From contig CANQYT010000002.1 in assembly GCA_947628135.1 (NCBI GenBank), forward strand, positions 62,001 to 126,000: DNA of 64,000 nt. Reading direction: 5' to 3'. Position numbers and translations under genes: made by a program. Shown here piece after piece: positions 62,621-64,000 of this stretch (position 1 is its first letter; every line of letters starts with the position of its first letter). Below the pieces are notes generated by a model. It worked only from the letters and a program-made list of their open reading frames with translations, had not been told where the DNA came from and made no database searches. The stretch is from an uncultured Clostridia bacterium. Its GTDB lineage: Bacteria; Bacillota; Clostridia; Christensenellales; CAG-314.

Positions 62621-63778
62621 ATGGTAGAGATAAAAGAGGTTTCCACGCGCAAACAGCGCAAGCAATTTGTTGAATTTCCCCTTCGGCTGTACAAAGATAA
62701 CGAATGGTTCGTTCCGCCACTCTACGGCGACGAGATGAACGTTTTCAAACCCAACTACGTCTACTACGAGCAGGCGGAGGCGGTGTACTACCTCGCTTAC
62801 CGCGACGGCGAAGTGGTGGGACGTATTTCCGGTATCTTGCAGCGCGCCGCCAACGCCAAGTGGAATCAGAAGCAGGTGCGCTTCACCCGATTCGACTCCA
62901 TTGACGACAACGAAGTGGCTTCGGCGCTGCTCAACGCCGTTGAGGAGTGGGGCAGACAAAAGGGTATGGAGGAAATAGTCGGTCCGCTCGGCTTTTCCGA
63001 TATGGAACGCGAAGGTCTGCTGATAGAGGGTTTCGACCAACTGTGCACCTTCGAAGAGCAGTACAACTACCCCTACTATCAACAACTTATAGAAAACTGC
63101 GGCTACGGCAAGGACGTGGATTGGTTGGAACATCAACTTCGCGCGCCCAAAGAGGGCTTCGACCCCAAGTACCGCAAGATAAGCGAACTTATGCTCAAAA
63201 AGTATCGTTTGAGTTTCGGCGAGGCGCGCAGTACCCGTCAGTTCATAAACAAGTACGCCGACGACATTTTCAAGATTTGGGACGAAACGTACGACCAGAT
63301 ATACGGCACAGTGCCCGTCACGGAAAATCTGAAAAAATCTCTCGTGGCGCAGTTCAAGTTGCTCATCAACAAAAAGTACATACGCGTCCTCTTCGACGAG
63401 AGCGGCAAAGTGGTGGCGTTCGGACTGCTGTTCCCCAACATCTCCGACGCGGTGCGCCCCAGCGGCGGCAGGCTGACTTTGCCCTGCCTCATACGTTTGC
63501 TCCGCTCCATTCGTCACCCCAAGGTGCTTGACCTCGGCGTGATAGGCGTTGCCGACGAGTACAAAAATCACGGTTTGTCCGCGGCTATGCTGGTGTCCCT
63601 CGGAGACGCTTTGCAAGGTGACGTGGAACACGCCGAAACCAACCTCAATCTGGAATACAACATTCCCATACAGAACGCGTGGAAGTACTTCGACGCCATT
63701 CAGAACAAGCGCCGCCGTTGCTTCATCAAGCGGCTCGTGCCGCCTACCACCGCAACCACCGCGGCGGAAAACGAGTAG
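62621..63778 (+). CDS. GNAT-superfamily N-acetyltransferase-like protein
   Basis: A 385-residue cytoplasmic protein of a long GNAT-like family found in many Firmicutes and Bacteroidetes. The N-terminal half carries LAYRDGEVVGRISGIL and VGPLGFSDMEREGLLIEGFD; the second half has LDLGVIGVADEYKNHGLSAAML, where the acetyl-CoA pyrophosphate loop would lie. The acceptor substrate is unknown. SD is weak (AGAGG). Has its own promoter and terminator. Confidence 0.75.
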   Translation: MVEIKEVSTRKQRKQFVEFPLRLYKDNEWFVPPLYGDEMNVFKPNYVYYEQAEAVYYLAYRDGEVVGRISGILQRAANAKWNQKQVRFTRFDSIDDNEVASALLNAVEEWGRQKGMEEIVGPLGFSDMEREGLLIEGFDQLCTFEEQYNYPYYQQLIENCGYGKDVDWLEHQLRAPKEGFDPKYRKISELMLKKYRLSFGEARSTRQFINKYADDIFKIWDETYDQIYGTVPVTENLKKSLVAQFKLLINKKYIRVLFDESGKVVAFGLLFPNISDAVRPSGGRLTLPCLIRLLRSIRHPKVLDLGVIGVADEYKNHGLSAAMLVSLGDALQGDVEHAETNLNLEYNIPIQNAWKYFDAIQNKRRRCFIKRLVPPTTATTAAENE

Positions 63779-63795
63779 TCGTATCACGGTTTTTG

Positions 63796-63825
63796 TCCCG
63801 ATCCTATGCGATCGGGATTTTTTTT
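63796..63825 (+). terminator. terminator after GNAT-like gene
   Basis: TCCCGATC (63796-63803) pairs with GATCGGGA (63810-63817), followed by eight T. Confidence 0.9.
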
Positions 63826-63847
63826 AGGCGCTTTTTTTCGATAATCG

Positions 63848-63876
63848 TTGACAAAGTATTCTTTTTATTGTATAAA
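63848..63876 (+). promoter_or_regulatory. promoter of the last gene
   Basis: Consensus TTGACA at 63848-63853 and TATAAA at 63871-63876, 17-bp spacer. Confidence 0.75.
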
Positions 63877-63964
63877 TAGACGGGTATTACATTTTTTTTG
63901 CTCAGGCGCAGTATTTTGCGATGTGGGGAGGGGTTTTACCTAACAATTCCATTTTGGAGGAAGT

Positions 63965-64000
63965 ATGAAGAAGATTGCAATTTCGATTTTTATCGCGCTG
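63965..64000 (+). CDS. N-terminus of a secreted protein or lipoprotein, cut by the window edge
   Basis: Twelve codons are visible (MKKIAISIFIAL), a basic then hydrophobic start typical of a signal peptide. TTGGAGGA precedes the ATG and a strong promoter lies upstream. Nothing can be said about function. Confidence 0.7.
   Translation, partial: MKKIAISIFIAL

Overview
The window is chromosomal DNA of a sporulation-lineage Firmicute, most likely an uncultured gut-type member of the Clostridia (a Christensenellales-like lineage is a guess). The evidence is a SpoIIID regulator, long-form HPF, an NfeD-FloA pair, a single-chain glycyl-tRNA synthetase, reverse rubrerythrin, many lipobox proteins, and sigma-A promoters with strong SD sites. 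No rRNA, tRNA, CRISPR array, transposase or integrase gene was recognised. Most of the window is moderately GC-rich. Two stretches are clearly richer in A+T: the lipoprotein pair at 2.4-5.4 kb and the restriction-modification island at 38.4-41.1 kb.

Layout. 0.2-2.0 kb: Fe-S scaffold protein plus GGGtGRT protein. 2.1-6.7 kb: accessory segment with two GLUG-repeat lipoproteins behind a promoter whose spacer holds a ten-G tract, bracketed by two 110-bp direct repeats, then a toxin-remnant/immunity-like pair. 7.4-15.8 kb: maltodextrin/starch locus (binding lipoprotein, LacI regulator, GH13 enzyme, solute-binding protein, two permeases, no ATPase). 16.4-19.1 kb: CxxC-repeat lipoprotein. 19.5-28.1 kb: housekeeping genes (tex, glyS, Bax-inhibitor-like, DUF2804, spoIIID, DUF697, TtcA-like). 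28.2-29.0 kb: mini-rubredoxin and reverse rubrerythrin. 29.0-38.4 kb: one long co-directional run with a patatin, an Ig-repeat metallo-beta-lactamase lipoprotein, a membrane-anchored paralogue, then aroC, aroB, an aroA-aroE fusion, aroQ and aroK, several coupled by ATGA overlaps. 38.6-40.8 kb: N6-adenine methyltransferase and probable restriction endonuclease. 41.1-55.6 kb: TGS-domain uridine kinase-like protein, folA, MATE pump, P-type Ca-type ATPase, ClpA/C-like ATPase with a duplicated 3' end, hpf, nfeD, floA and three membrane proteins. 55.7-61.3 kb: a 1593-residue CxxC lipoprotein behind a leader-ORF/terminator arrangement, with a decapitated relative converging on it. 61.3-64 kb: plsX, a GNAT-like protein and the start of a secreted protein.

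The starch locus probably binds alpha-glucan at the surface, imports maltodextrin and hydrolyses it inside the cell; the ATPase must be encoded elsewhere. The aro run supplies six of the seven shikimate-pathway activities (all but DAHP synthase), with AroA and AroE in one chain. The most unusual items are the G-tract promoter, the leader ORF whose stop codon sits in an intrinsic terminator loop, the AroA-AroE fusion, the duplicated MBL pair ahead of the aro genes, and the CxxC lipoprotein family with its decaying relative.
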